This document shows positions 26,521 through 34,449 of a stretch of DNA of 64,000 bases, one piece after another (position 1 is the first letter of the stretch; each line of letters begins with the position of its first letter). The position numbers were made by a program, and so were the translations under genes. The notes below the pieces were generated by a model, which did not search any database, had not been told where the DNA came from, and saw only the letters and a list, made by a program, of their open reading frames with translations. The DNA lies in NCBI GenBank assembly GCA_963742535.1, contig CAVUMC010000002.1, positions 1,054,001 to 1,118,000 on the forward strand, written 5' to 3'. The stretch comes from VRUE01 sp963742535. GTDB taxonomy: Bacteria > Actinomycetota > Thermoleophilia > Solirubrobacterales > 70-9.

Positions 26521-26721
26521 CTACCCCTCGCCGTCCGTGGGCAACGATCCGAAGTGCCGGTCGAAATCCTCGCGGCTCATCGGCGAAGTTCCGGTTCGCT
26601 TGCGGATCTCCTCAATGGAAGTCGCTTTGGAGGGCCACTCCGGCGCGAAGATGAGCTTCACCTCCGCCGCTTCCTCCTCGGTCATGGACTCAATCTGAGC
26701 GTGCAGCTCGGCCTTGGTCAT
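26521..26721 (-). CDS. Putative antitoxin (66 residues)
   Basis: A small acidic protein with MTKAELHAQIESMTEEEAAE, then IEEIRKRTGTSPMSREDFDR. The N-terminal helix and acidic tail with an SREDFDR-like motif are common in type II antitoxins that wrap their toxin. It is immediately upstream of the 121-residue gene. No clear DNA-binding domain was recognised, so autoregulation is unproven. Confidence 0.5.
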   Translation of the reverse strand: MTKAELHAQIESMTEEEAAEVKLIFAPEWPSKATSIEEIRKRTGTSPMSREDFDRHFGSLPTDGEG

Positions 26722-26784
26722 TGACCAAATCGTACCTCGACATCAGGCGTCTCTGACTCCCTACTCAGCTCTCCCTGATCGCCT

Positions 26785-26804
26785 CGCCGAGGAGAACCTC
26801 GGCG
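26785..26804 (-). terminator. Hairpin terminator after the NarL-type regulator
   Basis: Perfect 8-bp stem CGCCGAGG/CCTCGGCG with an AGAA tetraloop, about 100 bp after the regulator stop. The longer context CCCTGA...TCAGGG can extend the pairing. Confidence 0.55.
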
Positions 26805-26900
26805 TCGGGCTTCGAGAGTCAGGGTGATTTGTCTGCTCGGTCATGGCTTCTCCCTAGCTTGCGCGAGCTGTCCGGCGGAGAGCGGCGATGCCGCGGGCGA

Positions 26901-27551
26901 TCAGGCGTCGAGCAAACCGTTCGCGAGCGCGTAACGAGTCAGCTCGGGGCGGCTGTCGAGGCCGAGCTTCTGCTGGATGTGGGCGCGGTGGGTCTCCACC
27001 GTGCGCACGCTGAGCGAGAGCTGCTCGCCGATCTCGCGGTTGGTGTGGCCGAGCGCCATCAGCCGCAGCACTTCGGTCTCGCGCGGGGTGAGCACGCCCT
27101 GCTCGTTCTCGTCCACGTTCTTCAAGCCGGCGGCGACGGCCGCCGGCAGGTACTCGCGCCCCTCGGCGGCGTGGCGCACCGCCTCGATCAACTCCAGGTG
27201 GGCCGCGTCCTTGAAGAGGTAGCCGCGAGCGCCGGAGTCGAGGGCGCGACGTGCCAGCGTCATGTCCCGCTCCATGGTCAGGAGGACGATCTCGGTCCCC
27301 GGGGCCTCCTCGCGCAAACCGGCAACCGCGTCGACGGCCAAACCGTCTGGCAGGTTGACGTCGAAGACGAGCACGCGGGGGCCATGCTCGAGCACGGCGG
27401 CGCGCGCCGAGGCGATGTCGGCCGCCTCACCAACCACCGCGAACTCGGGCTGCCCCTCGAGCAGGGCCTTGAGGGCACCGCGCACGACCGCGTGATCGTC
27501 GGCGAGGACGACCGAGGTCTTACCCGCGTTCCCCTGCCCGGCGTCGCTCAT
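26901..27551 (-). CDS. NarL/FixJ-family response regulator
   Basis: Protein of 216 residues. The receiver has acidic DD near the start (VVLADDHAVVRG), phosphoacceptor Asp in VFDVNLPDG and Lys in YLFKDA. The LuxR-type helix-turn-helix is PRETEVLRLMALGHTNREIG followed by SVRTVETHRAHIQ. It is a paralogue of the 29476 regulator (shared ALGHTNREIGEQL). There is no adjacent kinase; the GAF kinase at 30132-31808 is the nearest candidate partner. ATG 27551 has TACGCT 6 nt upstream, so the message is probably leaderless. It is divergent from the universal stress gene. Confidence 0.93.
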   Translation of the reverse strand: MSDAGQGNAGKTSVVLADDHAVVRGALKALLEGQPEFAVVGEAADIASARAAVLEHGPRVLVFDVNLPDGLAVDAVAGLREEAPGTEIVLLTMERDMTLARRALDSGARGYLFKDAAHLELIEAVRHAAEGREYLPAAVAAGLKNVDENEQGVLTPRETEVLRLMALGHTNREIGEQLSLSVRTVETHRAHIQQKLGLDSRPELTRYALANGLLDA

Positions 27552-27595
27552 TGCGCCAGCGTAACGCGGCACAACCCCGTCCCCGAGTGTGGCCC

Positions 27596-27631
27596 TACCC
27601 GGATGGCGCCCGCCCGGCGCAGGCATAACTT
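27596..27631 (+). promoter_or_regulatory. GGATGGC-box promoter of the universal stress gene
   Basis: TACCCGGATGGC (27596-27607), 18 nt, TAACTT (27626-27631), 6 nt, ATG 27638. It is a leaderless arrangement with the clearest match to the box consensus. Confidence 0.6.
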
Positions 27632-27637
27632 GGCGCC

Positions 27638-28411
27638 ATGGAGTCAGGAAACGTCGTCGCTGAGCCGGTCGCCCCCAGGGCGCTCTCTTCCTCTCACGCT
27701 CCTTACCGACCACTGCGACTCCTTGTCGGGTATGACGGGCGACCGGCTTCACGCGACGCACTCACTTTGGCCAGGGCGCTCGCCGCTGCGGGCGACGCCG
27801 AGCTGACCGTCGCCTCGGTGCGCGGCTACTGGCCCGAACTGCTCGGCAAGAGCTACGAGCTCGTCGTCAAAGAGGACGAGCGCTGGGTCAGCCGCGGCGC
27901 GACCAGGGTCCTCGGCGATACCCCTTTCTCGGTGCGGGTGCTGGCCGGCGGGCACGAAACCGCCGGCCTCAGGGAACTTGCCGAGGCCGGCGAAACCGAT
28001 GTCGTCGTCGTCGGCTCCACCCACCGCGGCCGAATCGGGCGCGTCTGCCCCGGCAGCGTCGGCGAGCGACTGCTGAGCGACACCCCTTGCCCGCTCGCCG
28101 TGGCCCCGCGAGGCCTGGCCGATCGACGCTTCTCGCTCGGGACGATCGCCGTCGCCAACGACGGCAGCGAGGAGGCCGAGGCAGCGCGGCGCACCGCGAC
28201 CGAGCTCGCCGAACGGACCGGCGCCTCGCTGCGCGTCCTCTCCCTCGACAACACGGACCGCCTCCTGGAGGAGGCTGCCGCGGGCGTCGACCTGCTCGTG
28301 ATCGGCTCGGGCCGGCACCAAGGGCTCGCGCACAGGCTCCTGCTCGACGGGGCAGCGCTGCGGCTGACGCGCACCGCCCCCTGCGCGATCCTGATCGTCC
28401 CCACACCCTAG
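27638..28411 (+). CDS. Tandem universal stress protein
   Basis: Protein of 257 residues with two Usp-like halves. The first carries LLVGYDGRPASRDALTLARA and GSTHRGRIGRVCPGSVGERL; the second is shortened (IAVANDGSEEAEAARRTATE, GSGRHQGLAHRLLLDGAA) and has lost the canonical nucleotide loop. The start is ATG 27638, 6 nt after the promoter hexamer. A hairpin follows the stop directly. Its neighbours (two NarL regulators, carbamate kinase, GAF kinase) suggest a stress or low-energy role. Confidence 0.9.
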   Translation: MESGNVVAEPVAPRALSSSHAPYRPLRLLVGYDGRPASRDALTLARALAAAGDAELTVASVRGYWPELLGKSYELVVKEDERWVSRGATRVLGDTPFSVRVLAGGHETAGLRELAEAGETDVVVVGSTHRGRIGRVCPGSVGERLLSDTPCPLAVAPRGLADRRFSLGTIAVANDGSEEAEAARRTATELAERTGASLRVLSLDNTDRLLEEAAAGVDLLVIGSGRHQGLAHRLLLDGAALRLTRTAPCAILIVPTP

Positions 28412-28414
28412 GAA

Positions 28415-28435
28415 GCCGGCCGTGAGCGGGCCGGC
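28415..28435 (+). terminator. Hairpin terminator after the universal stress gene
   Basis: GCCGGCC (28415-28421) pairs with GGCCGGC (28429-28435) across a 7-nt loop, extended on both sides by AA/TT. It lies 4 bp after the stop codon and before the convergent carbamate kinase gene. Confidence 0.65.
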
Positions 28436-28503
28436 CTTCGACCCTGAGTGGTCGATTGGCCCACGCCTACGGTTGGCAAGTGTTCAGTCAGCGTGGGGAT
28501 TCG

Positions 28504-29364
28504 TCACGGAGAGACCTGGGTGCCGGACTCGCCCCGCACTATCTCGACAGCCTTGGTGAGCTCGCCGATCGCCGCCCGGCGTCCGGTCGCTTCGACGAAG
28601 CGACAAGCGGCCTCGACCTTGGGGCCGATCGAGCCCGGGGCGAAGCTGTGCTCGCGCAGCTCGGCCGGCGTCACCCTGCCGAGGGCCAGGTCGCTCTCGG
28701 TGCCGCGGCCCAGGTGGACCGCGTCGACGTCGGTCAGCAGCACCAGCACGTCGGCGTCGAGGCGCCGCGCGAGCAGGGAGGCGGTGAGGTCCTTGTCGAC
28801 CACCGCCTCGACTCCGAGCAGCGTGCCCTCGCCGTCGAGCGCGACGGGGATGCCGCCCCCGCCCGCACAGATCAGGAGCACTCCGGCGTCGATCAGCGTG
28901 CGCAGGGCGGCGAGCTCAACGATTGCTTGGGGCTCAGGCGAGGGCACCAGGCGCCTGAAGCCCTGGCCGTCGAGGCCAATGCTCCAGCCCCGCTCGGCGG
29001 CGAGTCGCCTGGCCTGCTCCGCTCCGTACAGCGGGCCGATCGGCTTGGAGGGGGTCTTGAAGGCGGGGTCCTCGGCGCTGACCACGACCTCGGAGAGGAC
29101 CGTGAGGAGATCGCGGTCGGGCAGCTCGTTTCGCAGCGCCAGCTCCAGCATGTAGCCGACCCCGACCATGCTCTCGCTCTCGCTCTCGGCGCCGAGCATG
29201 CCGACCCGGGGGCCGTAGCCGTGGGTGATCACCGCTTCGTGCTCCGCGGCAACGCCGGCAATCGCCTTTGCCGCACTCGCCACGTTGCCCTGCTGGGTAG
29301 CCGCCTCCGCGAGCTCGCCGCGGCGTAGTAGGGCGTTGCCGCCCAGGGCTATCAGTGCTCTCAT
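28504..29364 (-). CDS. arcC: Carbamate kinase
   Basis: Protein of 286 residues. Family motifs are ALIALGGNALLRRGE at the N-terminus, VITHGYGPRVGML, the PSPEPQAIVE region, ICAGGGGIPVALDG and VVDKDLTASLLARRLDADVL. It makes ATP from carbamoyl phosphate and ADP, the last step of anaerobic arginine or carbamoyl-compound fermentation. No arginine deiminase or ornithine carbamoyltransferase is nearby, so the source of carbamoyl phosphate is unknown. ATG 29364 lies 6 nt after a promoter hexamer in the box-promoter class; the 17 extra upstream codons of the ORF are rejected. Confidence 0.94.
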   Translation of the reverse strand: MRALIALGGNALLRRGELAEAATQQGNVASAAKAIAGVAAEHEAVITHGYGPRVGMLGAESESESMVGVGYMLELALRNELPDRDLLTVLSEVVVSAEDPAFKTPSKPIGPLYGAEQARRLAAERGWSIGLDGQGFRRLVPSPEPQAIVELAALRTLIDAGVLLICAGGGGIPVALDGEGTLLGVEAVVDKDLTASLLARRLDADVLVLLTDVDAVHLGRGTESDLALGRVTPAELREHSFAPGSIGPKVEAACRFVEATGRRAAIGELTKAVEIVRGESGTQVSP

Positions 29365-29370
29365 GCCACA

Positions 29371-29408
29371 AGGGTCCTCGCTCCGGCTACGTTCGCCATC
29401 GGGCCAAA
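29371..29408 (-). promoter_or_regulatory. GATGGC-box promoter of carbamate kinase
   Basis: On the minus strand TTTGGCCCGATGGC ends at 29395, then 18 nt, GACCCT (29376-29371), 6 nt, ATG 29364. The hexamer is poor in AT but keeps A2 and T6; the geometry is exact. Confidence 0.5.
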
Positions 29409-29475
29409 GCCACAATCAAGCGTGCGGATCGCAACAGGTGATCGCGTGGCAGACTGCTCGACAGGGCGAGCGACG

Positions 29476-30135
29476 ATGGAGGACAAGCACGAGATCACCG
29501 TTGTCCTGGCCGACGATCACAACCTGATCCGGGCCGGCCTGCGCAGCATGCTCGAGGAAGAGGCCAACCTGCGGGTGATCGGCGAGGGATCGGACACCGC
29601 CGCGGCCGTGCGGCTCACCCGGGACCGCCGGCCCAACGTGCTCGTGCTCGACCTGCAGATGCCCGGAGCCGATCCCGCGCGAGACATCGAGGCCCTTCGC
29701 GAGAGCATCCCCGCGACCGCGATCGTCGTCCTGACGATGCAAAGCGACCCGCGCAAGGCGCGCGAGCTGCTCCGCGCCGGCGCCGCCGGCTACGTGCTGA
29801 AGCAGGCGGCCGAGCGCAAGCTGACCGAGGCGATCAAGATCGCGGCCGGCGGCGGCTCCTACATCGACCCCGAGCTTGGCGGGGCAATGGCAAAGCTCGA
29901 GGCCGACCCACTCGATGACCTCGGCGAGCGCGAGCGCGAGCTGCTGCGGCTGCTGGCGCTCGGCCACACCAACCGCGAGATCGGCGAGCAGCTCTTCCTC
30001 AGCGTGCGGGCGGTCGAGGTCAACCGAGCCAAGCTGCTGGAGAAGCTGGGGATCTCCTCGCGACCCGAGCTCGTCCGCTTCGCGATCGACAACGGGGTCA
30101 TCGAGGCCGGAGGCGACGGGGCCTCGACGGGCTAA
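29476..30135 (+). CDS. NarL/FixJ-family response regulator
   Basis: Protein of 219 residues. Receiver: VVLADDHNLIRAG, phosphoacceptor in VLVLDLQMPG, Lys in YVLKQA. The LuxR-type helix-turn-helix is RERELLRLLALGHTNREIGE with SVRAVEVNRAKLLEK. It converges on and overlaps the GAF histidine kinase by 4 bp, and is the likely partner. The ATG at 29476 is preferred to an earlier in-frame codon at 29422. DosR of mycobacteria belongs to the same regulator family, but the DNA-recognition helix here need not be the same. Confidence 0.93.
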   Translation: MEDKHEITVVLADDHNLIRAGLRSMLEEEANLRVIGEGSDTAAAVRLTRDRRPNVLVLDLQMPGADPARDIEALRESIPATAIVVLTMQSDPRKARELLRAGAAGYVLKQAAERKLTEAIKIAAGGGSYIDPELGGAMAKLEADPLDDLGERERELLRLLALGHTNREIGEQLFLSVRAVEVNRAKLLEKLGISSRPELVRFAIDNGVIEAGGDGASTG

Positions 30136-31808
30136 GCCGACTTCACCGGGACTCGAGCTGCGATCTCGGTGCCGCCCCCGGCCCCCGAGCGGACCTCGAT
30201 CTCGCCGCCCAGCAGTTCGATCCGCTCGCGCATCCCGAGCAGGCCGCGGCCGTTGCCGACCGCATCGGGATCGAAGCCACAGCCGTCGTCCTTGACCGCG
30301 ATCTGAACCTGCTGGTCGGCGAGCCGGGCCGAGACGCTGGCGCTGGACGCCGCGGCGTGCTTGAGCACGTTGTTCAGCGCCTCCTGGACGAGGCGATAGA
30401 CGACGCGCTCCTCCTCCCGGCTCAGCCTTTCCTCGATCTCGATCTCGGCCTCGATCTCCAGGCCACCGCGCGCCGAGCACTCCTCGGCAAGGGCGCGCAG
30501 GGCGCCGGCCAAGCCCAGGCGCTCGAGCGAGGCCGGGCGCAGGTCGTTGATCAGGCGGTTGAGCTCGCCGATCTGCTCCTCGAGACGCTCAACGGACTCT
30601 GCCGCGGCCGTCTCGATCCGCGTGGTCCTGTCCTCGCCTTTGGCCTGCAGTGCGGCGGCAAGCGTGATTCGGACCGCCGCCAGGCCCTGCAGGGCCTCGT
30701 CATGGAGCTCCTGGGCCCAGCGTTGGCGCTCGCGCTCGGCAATCTCGACCTCGTGCTGCAGGTGCTCGGCTTCGACGCTCTGCGCGGTGGCCACCGCGGT
30801 CGCGGCGCTGGAGGCGAAAGCCTGCAGCAGCCGCAGGTCCTCCTCGTCGAAGTCGCCGCCCGCTTCGCGGTCGAGAGCGACGAGCACCCCCACCGCGTAA
30901 CCGCGGAAGAGCAGGGGGACGACCAAAGCCACCTCAGCCCCGAGCCGCTCGCGCAGCCGCGCCTCCGAAGGCGGCGATCCCGGCTGCAGGCGCTGGGCGA
31001 CCCGCTCCTGCATCGCCGCCCGGAAGACCTCGTCCTCGGTCGGGATCGTCAGCTGGCGCGCCTCCTCGCCGATCTGCCCGGCCTGGGCGACGACTACGAG
31101 GCGCCCTCCGCGCCTCAGCAAGACGAGCAGCGTCCGTGCCTCGACCAGGGCGCGGGCGCGCTTGACGATCAGGTCGAGCACCCGCTCGACGTCGGTCTCG
31201 CCGCCGACCGCGCGGGCGATGTCGACCGAGGTCTCCGAGCGGCGCAGGGCGCGCTCGACCTCTGCCTCGCGCTCGCTCAGCGCCGTATAGAGGCGGGCGT
31301 TCTCGATCGCCACCCCGGCCCAGATCGCCAGCGTCTTCGCCGCTGCCTCGTCGTCCTCGTCGAACTCGCCCCCACCCTGCTTCTCGGTCATGTAGAGGTT
31401 GCCGAAAGTCTCATCGCGCACCGTGATCGGCACGCCGAGGAAGCTGTGCATCGGCGGATGCCCGGGCGGGAAGCCGAAGGCGTGGGGGTGCTGGTTGACG
31501 TCAGCGAGGCGCAGCGGCTTGGGCTCGCGGATCAGCTCGCCGAGGACGCCGCGACCGCGGGGCAGGGCCCCGATCTGCTGTTTGGTCTCCTCGTCGATTC
31601 CGAGGTAGATGAATCGCTCGAGCTCGGTGTGATCGGGGTTGAGCACGCCGAGGGCGGCGTACTCGGCACCGGTCAGTTCGCGGGCGGCCTCGACCACCGA
31701 GCGCAGGACCACCTCGACGTCCAGCTCGGAGAGCAGGTCCGTACCGACGTCGATCAGCCGCCTGAAGCGCTCCTCCTGAAGCGCCGGCGACCGGCTAGGG
31801 GAATCCAT
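30132..31808 (-). CDS. DosS/DevS-like GAF-GAF sensor histidine kinase
   Basis: Protein of 558 residues: GAF-A (about 25-175), GAF-B (about 190-345), HisKA_3 with phospho-His in WAQELHDEALQGL, and a GHKL ATPase (DDGCGFD, GRGLLGMRERI). In GAF-A the sequence GFPPGHPPMHSFLGVPI then FGNLYMTEK aligns with mycobacterial DosS: His117 and Tyr139 stand in the positions of its haem ligand His149 and distal Tyr171, with the same 22-residue spacing. This predicts a haem sensor of O2, NO or CO. Haem binding is inference. The start is ATG 31808. The partner regulator is probably 29476-30135. Confidence 0.9.
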   Translation of the reverse strand: MDSPSRSPALQEERFRRLIDVGTDLLSELDVEVVLRSVVEAARELTGAEYAALGVLNPDHTELERFIYLGIDEETKQQIGALPRGRGVLGELIREPKPLRLADVNQHPHAFGFPPGHPPMHSFLGVPITVRDETFGNLYMTEKQGGGEFDEDDEAAAKTLAIWAGVAIENARLYTALSEREAEVERALRRSETSVDIARAVGGETDVERVLDLIVKRARALVEARTLLVLLRRGGRLVVVAQAGQIGEEARQLTIPTEDEVFRAAMQERVAQRLQPGSPPSEARLRERLGAEVALVVPLLFRGYAVGVLVALDREAGGDFDEEDLRLLQAFASSAATAVATAQSVEAEHLQHEVEIAERERQRWAQELHDEALQGLAAVRITLAAALQAKGEDRTTRIETAAAESVERLEEQIGELNRLINDLRPASLERLGLAGALRALAEECSARGGLEIEAEIEIEERLSREEERVVYRLVQEALNNVLKHAAASSASVSARLADQQVQIAVKDDGCGFDPDAVGNGRGLLGMRERIELLGGEIEVRSGAGGGTEIAARVPVKSA

Positions 31809-31856
31809 TCCCTAGATCATCCACCTATTCGTAAGTCAGGGGGAAATTGCTCGAAA

Positions 31857-32210
31857 TCAATCATCCGCTCCCCCGTCGCCGCCCTCCCCGTCGCCGTTGG
31901 CGTGGCTCGGTTCGAGCGCTTCGGTGGACGGTTCCGGCACCGGCGCGGGTGCGGCCGGGGGCTGGGCGGGGGCGCTGGGGACGGGGCTTGGTTGCGCGTG
32001 TTTCGCGCCTCGCTTCGAACCGCGTTGCGGTGCGGCCGCGGGACGATGCTCCCGCCGGGATGGCGCCAGCGCGTCGCCGGCGGAGATCGGTTCGGAGGCG
32101 AGGCCGATCTGCTGGCTGGCGAGACGGCTGGCGGCAACGGACACGGCGGCGGCAACCAGGATGCCGAGCAGCGCCAGGCCAATCCAGCGAACGGTTGCGG
32201 AGACTCTCAT
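31857..32210 (-). CDS. Membrane-anchored Pro/Ala-rich small protein
   Basis: Protein of 117 residues. One N-terminal membrane helix (MRVSATVRWIGLALLGILVA) is followed by an extracytoplasmic Pro/Ala/Ser/Glu-rich tail ending in an acidic Gly stretch. The start overlaps the kinase stop (ATGA), so it is translated with the regulator-kinase pair. The position beside cluster 1 suggests an accessory of signal sensing or redox, but nothing shows a function. Confidence 0.65.
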   Translation of the reverse strand: MRVSATVRWIGLALLGILVAAAVSVAASRLASQQIGLASEPISAGDALAPSRREHRPAAAPQRGSKRGAKHAQPSPVPSAPAQPPAAPAPVPEPSTEALEPSHANGDGEGGDGGADD

Positions 32211-33691
32211 CAGCCCTCCTCCGGAGGCAGTTGGATCGTAGCCCGCGTGCCACCGTCCTCGCGCGAGGCGAGCGTCACCTCGCCACCCCACTGGCGGATC
32301 AGCTCGCGCGCGATCGGCAGGCCCAGGCCGGTGCCGCTGGGACCGTTGCGGCCGGCGCTGCCGCGGCTGAAGCGCTCGAAGATCGCCTCCTCCTCGCCCG
32401 GCGCCAGCCCGGGGCCGCGATCGAGGACCTCCACCCCGCCGGGTCGCGCCTCGATCCGCACCTCGGAGCCGGCGGGGGAGTAGCGAACCGCGTTCTCGAG
32501 CAGGGCGTCGAGCGAGCGGTCGAGGTCGGGGCCGGCGCACCAGGCGCGCGGTGCCCCCTCCCCATCATCACCGACCCGCAGCTCGATCGAGCGCTCCGCC
32601 GCCGTCGCGCGCAGGCGCTCCGCCGCCCGCGCGGCGGCGGAGCGCAAGTCGACCGACTCCGCCGGCAGCTCGTGCTCGCCGGCGCGGCTGAGCACGAGCA
32701 GCTCGTCGACGATCAGGGCGAGCCGGTCGATCTCCGCCAACGCGGCTTCGATCTCCGCTGACTCCCCGTCCCGACCGCGGAAGCGCTCGGCGAGCGCCTC
32801 CAGGCGCAGGCGCAGACCGGTGAGCGGCGTGCGCAGCTGGTGCGAGGCGTCGGCGACGAAGTCCCGCTGTGAGCGCAGCAGCCGCGAGATCCGCTGCGTC
32901 ATCTCGTTGAAAGCGCGGGCGAGGCTGCGCTGCTCGGTGCTGCCCTCGACCGCGACGCTGGCCTCGAGCTCGCCGGTGGCGACCCGCCGCGCGGCCCGGT
33001 CGAGGCGGCGAATCGGCCGCGCGATCCGCTGCGCCACCACCGCTCCGGCCACCAAGCCCAGCAACAGCACCACCGCCGCCAGCGCGGCGAGGTCGAGGAT
33101 CGAGCTGCGCACGGCGCGATTGACGGCGGCGACGCTCTGGGTCACGCGCACAGCGCCATCGGGACGGCCGTGACTGACCACGGGAGCCGAGGTGGCGAGG
33201 ATCTCGGCGCCGAGGGTCTTGCTGGCCCGGGTGATCTGCTCGCCGCTGCCGCCCAGCGCGGCGCGCACCTCGGGACGGTCTCCGTAGTAGCTGCCGAGCG
33301 GCGCGCCGGCGGAATCGGCCAAGAGGCGGCCGCGGCGGTTGACCACGATCACCCGGCCGCGCACGCTGTCGGCGGAGACGTTGACGAGGCGGCGCAGCCC
33401 CCGCCGCTGTGCCGGCTCGAGCAGCTCCGAGGCGGAGGCGGCGACGACGTCGGCCTGGCTGCGCGCCTGCCCCTTCACCTCGGAGTCGACGCGGTCGCGC
33501 AGGCTCACCGCCAGCGGCACGCCGAGCGCGATCAGCGCCAGCAGGAGGACGTAGGCCAGCGCCAGCAGAAAGGTGGCCCGGAGGCTTACGGTTCCTCTTC
33601 CTCCGGCGCGGCAAAGCGGAAGCCGACCCCGCGCACCGTCTCGATGTAGTGCGGGTGGTTGGGGTCGTCCCCGAGCTTGCGCCGCAGCCAT
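32210..33691 (-). CDS. OmpR-type sensor histidine kinase (start uncertain)
   Basis: Two-TM kinase: first membrane helix LLALAYVLLLALIALGVPLA, an extracytoplasmic sensor of about 130 residues, second helix LAALAAVVLLLGLVAGAVVA, HAMP, HisKA with DASHQLRTPL, N-box ENAVRYSP and G-boxes DRGPGLAP, GTGLGLPIARE. Homology begins at about 33590, where the frame has only a GTA codon overlapping the regulator's TAA; the first ATG upstream is at 33691 and is used here, but the extra N-terminus (Arg/Pro-rich) is not convincing. An indel or rare start is possible. It acts with the regulator encoded upstream. Confidence 0.85.
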   Translation of the reverse strand: MAAAQARGRPQPPALHRDGARGRLPLCRAGGRGTVSLRATFLLALAYVLLLALIALGVPLAVSLRDRVDSEVKGQARSQADVVAASASELLEPAQRRGLRRLVNVSADSVRGRVIVVNRRGRLLADSAGAPLGSYYGDRPEVRAALGGSGEQITRASKTLGAEILATSAPVVSHGRPDGAVRVTQSVAAVNRAVRSSILDLAALAAVVLLLGLVAGAVVAQRIARPIRRLDRAARRVATGELEASVAVEGSTEQRSLARAFNEMTQRISRLLRSQRDFVADASHQLRTPLTGLRLRLEALAERFRGRDGESAEIEAALAEIDRLALIVDELLVLSRAGEHELPAESVDLRSAAARAAERLRATAAERSIELRVGDDGEGAPRAWCAGPDLDRSLDALLENAVRYSPAGSEVRIEARPGGVEVLDRGPGLAPGEEEAIFERFSRGSAGRNGPSGTGLGLPIARELIRQWGGEVTLASREDGGTRATIQLPPEEG

Positions 33692-34311
33692 CCGACATGG
33701 ACGTCGAGCGTCTTGGTCGAGCCGAACCAGTTGACGTCCCACACCTTGGACATCAGCTCCTCGCGCTTGACCACCCGGCCGGCCTTGCGCATCAGCTCGG
33801 CGAGCAGGTCGAACTCCTTGCGCGAGAGGTCGAGCTCGGCGCCGTCGAGGCGGGCGCGGCGGGCGGCGGGATCGAGTGCGAGGCCGTCGATCTCGATCGG
33901 CTCACCCGCCGCGCCGTCACCGTCGCGCGGCGCGCTGCGGCGCAGCACGGCCCGGATCCGCGAGATCACCTCGCGGGCACTGAACGGCTTGACCACGTAG
34001 TCGTCGGCCCCGAGCTCGAGGCCGACGATGCGGTCCATCTCGGTGCCGCGTGCGGTCAGCATCACGATCGGCACGTCGGAGCGGCGGCGCAGCTCGCGGC
34101 AGACGTCGCGGCCGTCGCCGTCGGGAAGGCTGAGGTCGAGGATGACGAGGTCCGGCTCGGCGTCGCCCGCCAGCTCCAGCGCCCCGGCGGCGGTGCCGGT
34201 GACGAGCGCTTCGAAGCCGGCGCGCCGCAGAGCCTCGGCAAAGGGGGCGGAGATTGACTCCTCGTCCTCGACGACGAGGATGCGCCCAGCCGGCGCCGCT
34301 GTGATCTCCAT
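33586..34311 (-). CDS. OmpR/PhoB-family response regulator
   Basis: Protein of 241 residues. Receiver: ILVVEDEESISAPFAEAL, phosphoacceptor in VILDLSLPDGDG, Lys in YVVKPFSARE. Winged helix with WDVNWFGSTKTLDVHVGWLR and RKLGDDP, like RegX3/MtrA relatives. ATG 34311 begins the conserved N-terminus. It is divergent from the cluster-1 redox operon, with 138 bp between, making it a natural local regulator of that operon. A paralogue (47314) plays the same positional role in cluster 2. Confidence 0.94.
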   Translation of the reverse strand: MEITAAPAGRILVVEDEESISAPFAEALRRAGFEALVTGTAAGALELAGDAEPDLVILDLSLPDGDGRDVCRELRRRSDVPIVMLTARGTEMDRIVGLELGADDYVVKPFSAREVISRIRAVLRRSAPRDGDGAAGEPIEIDGLALDPAARRARLDGAELDLSRKEFDLLAELMRKAGRVVKREELMSKVWDVNWFGSTKTLDVHVGWLRRKLGDDPNHPHYIETVRGVGFRFAAPEEEEP

Positions 34312-34396
34312 GAATTCACTGTAACGCCGCGCCCGGGCCGGATTCACCGTTTGGAAGCAGGTTTTGCCTTCTCTTTACCCGCAGCTTGAGCGGTCT

Positions 34397-34449
34397 TTGA
34401 CAGGCGTTTTCCACACTGGCTGAGCAAATTCGGCCAGGAGGTAGATGAG
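34397..34449 (+). promoter_or_regulatory. Promoter and ribosome site of flavinylation cluster 1
   Basis: TTGACA at 34397-34402 is a perfect -35; the -10 is weak (TGAGCA at 34421, 18 nt on). AGGAGG at 34437-34442 is a strong Shine-Dalgarno site 7 nt before GTG 34450. No GGATGGC box is present, so this operon is outside that set. Confidence 0.45.

Noticed and set aside
30357..32483. 708-codon plus-strand open frame
   Set aside because: It is antisense to the GAF kinase and its neighbours; composition is Arg/Leu/Glu-rich shadow coding caused by high GC, with no domain.
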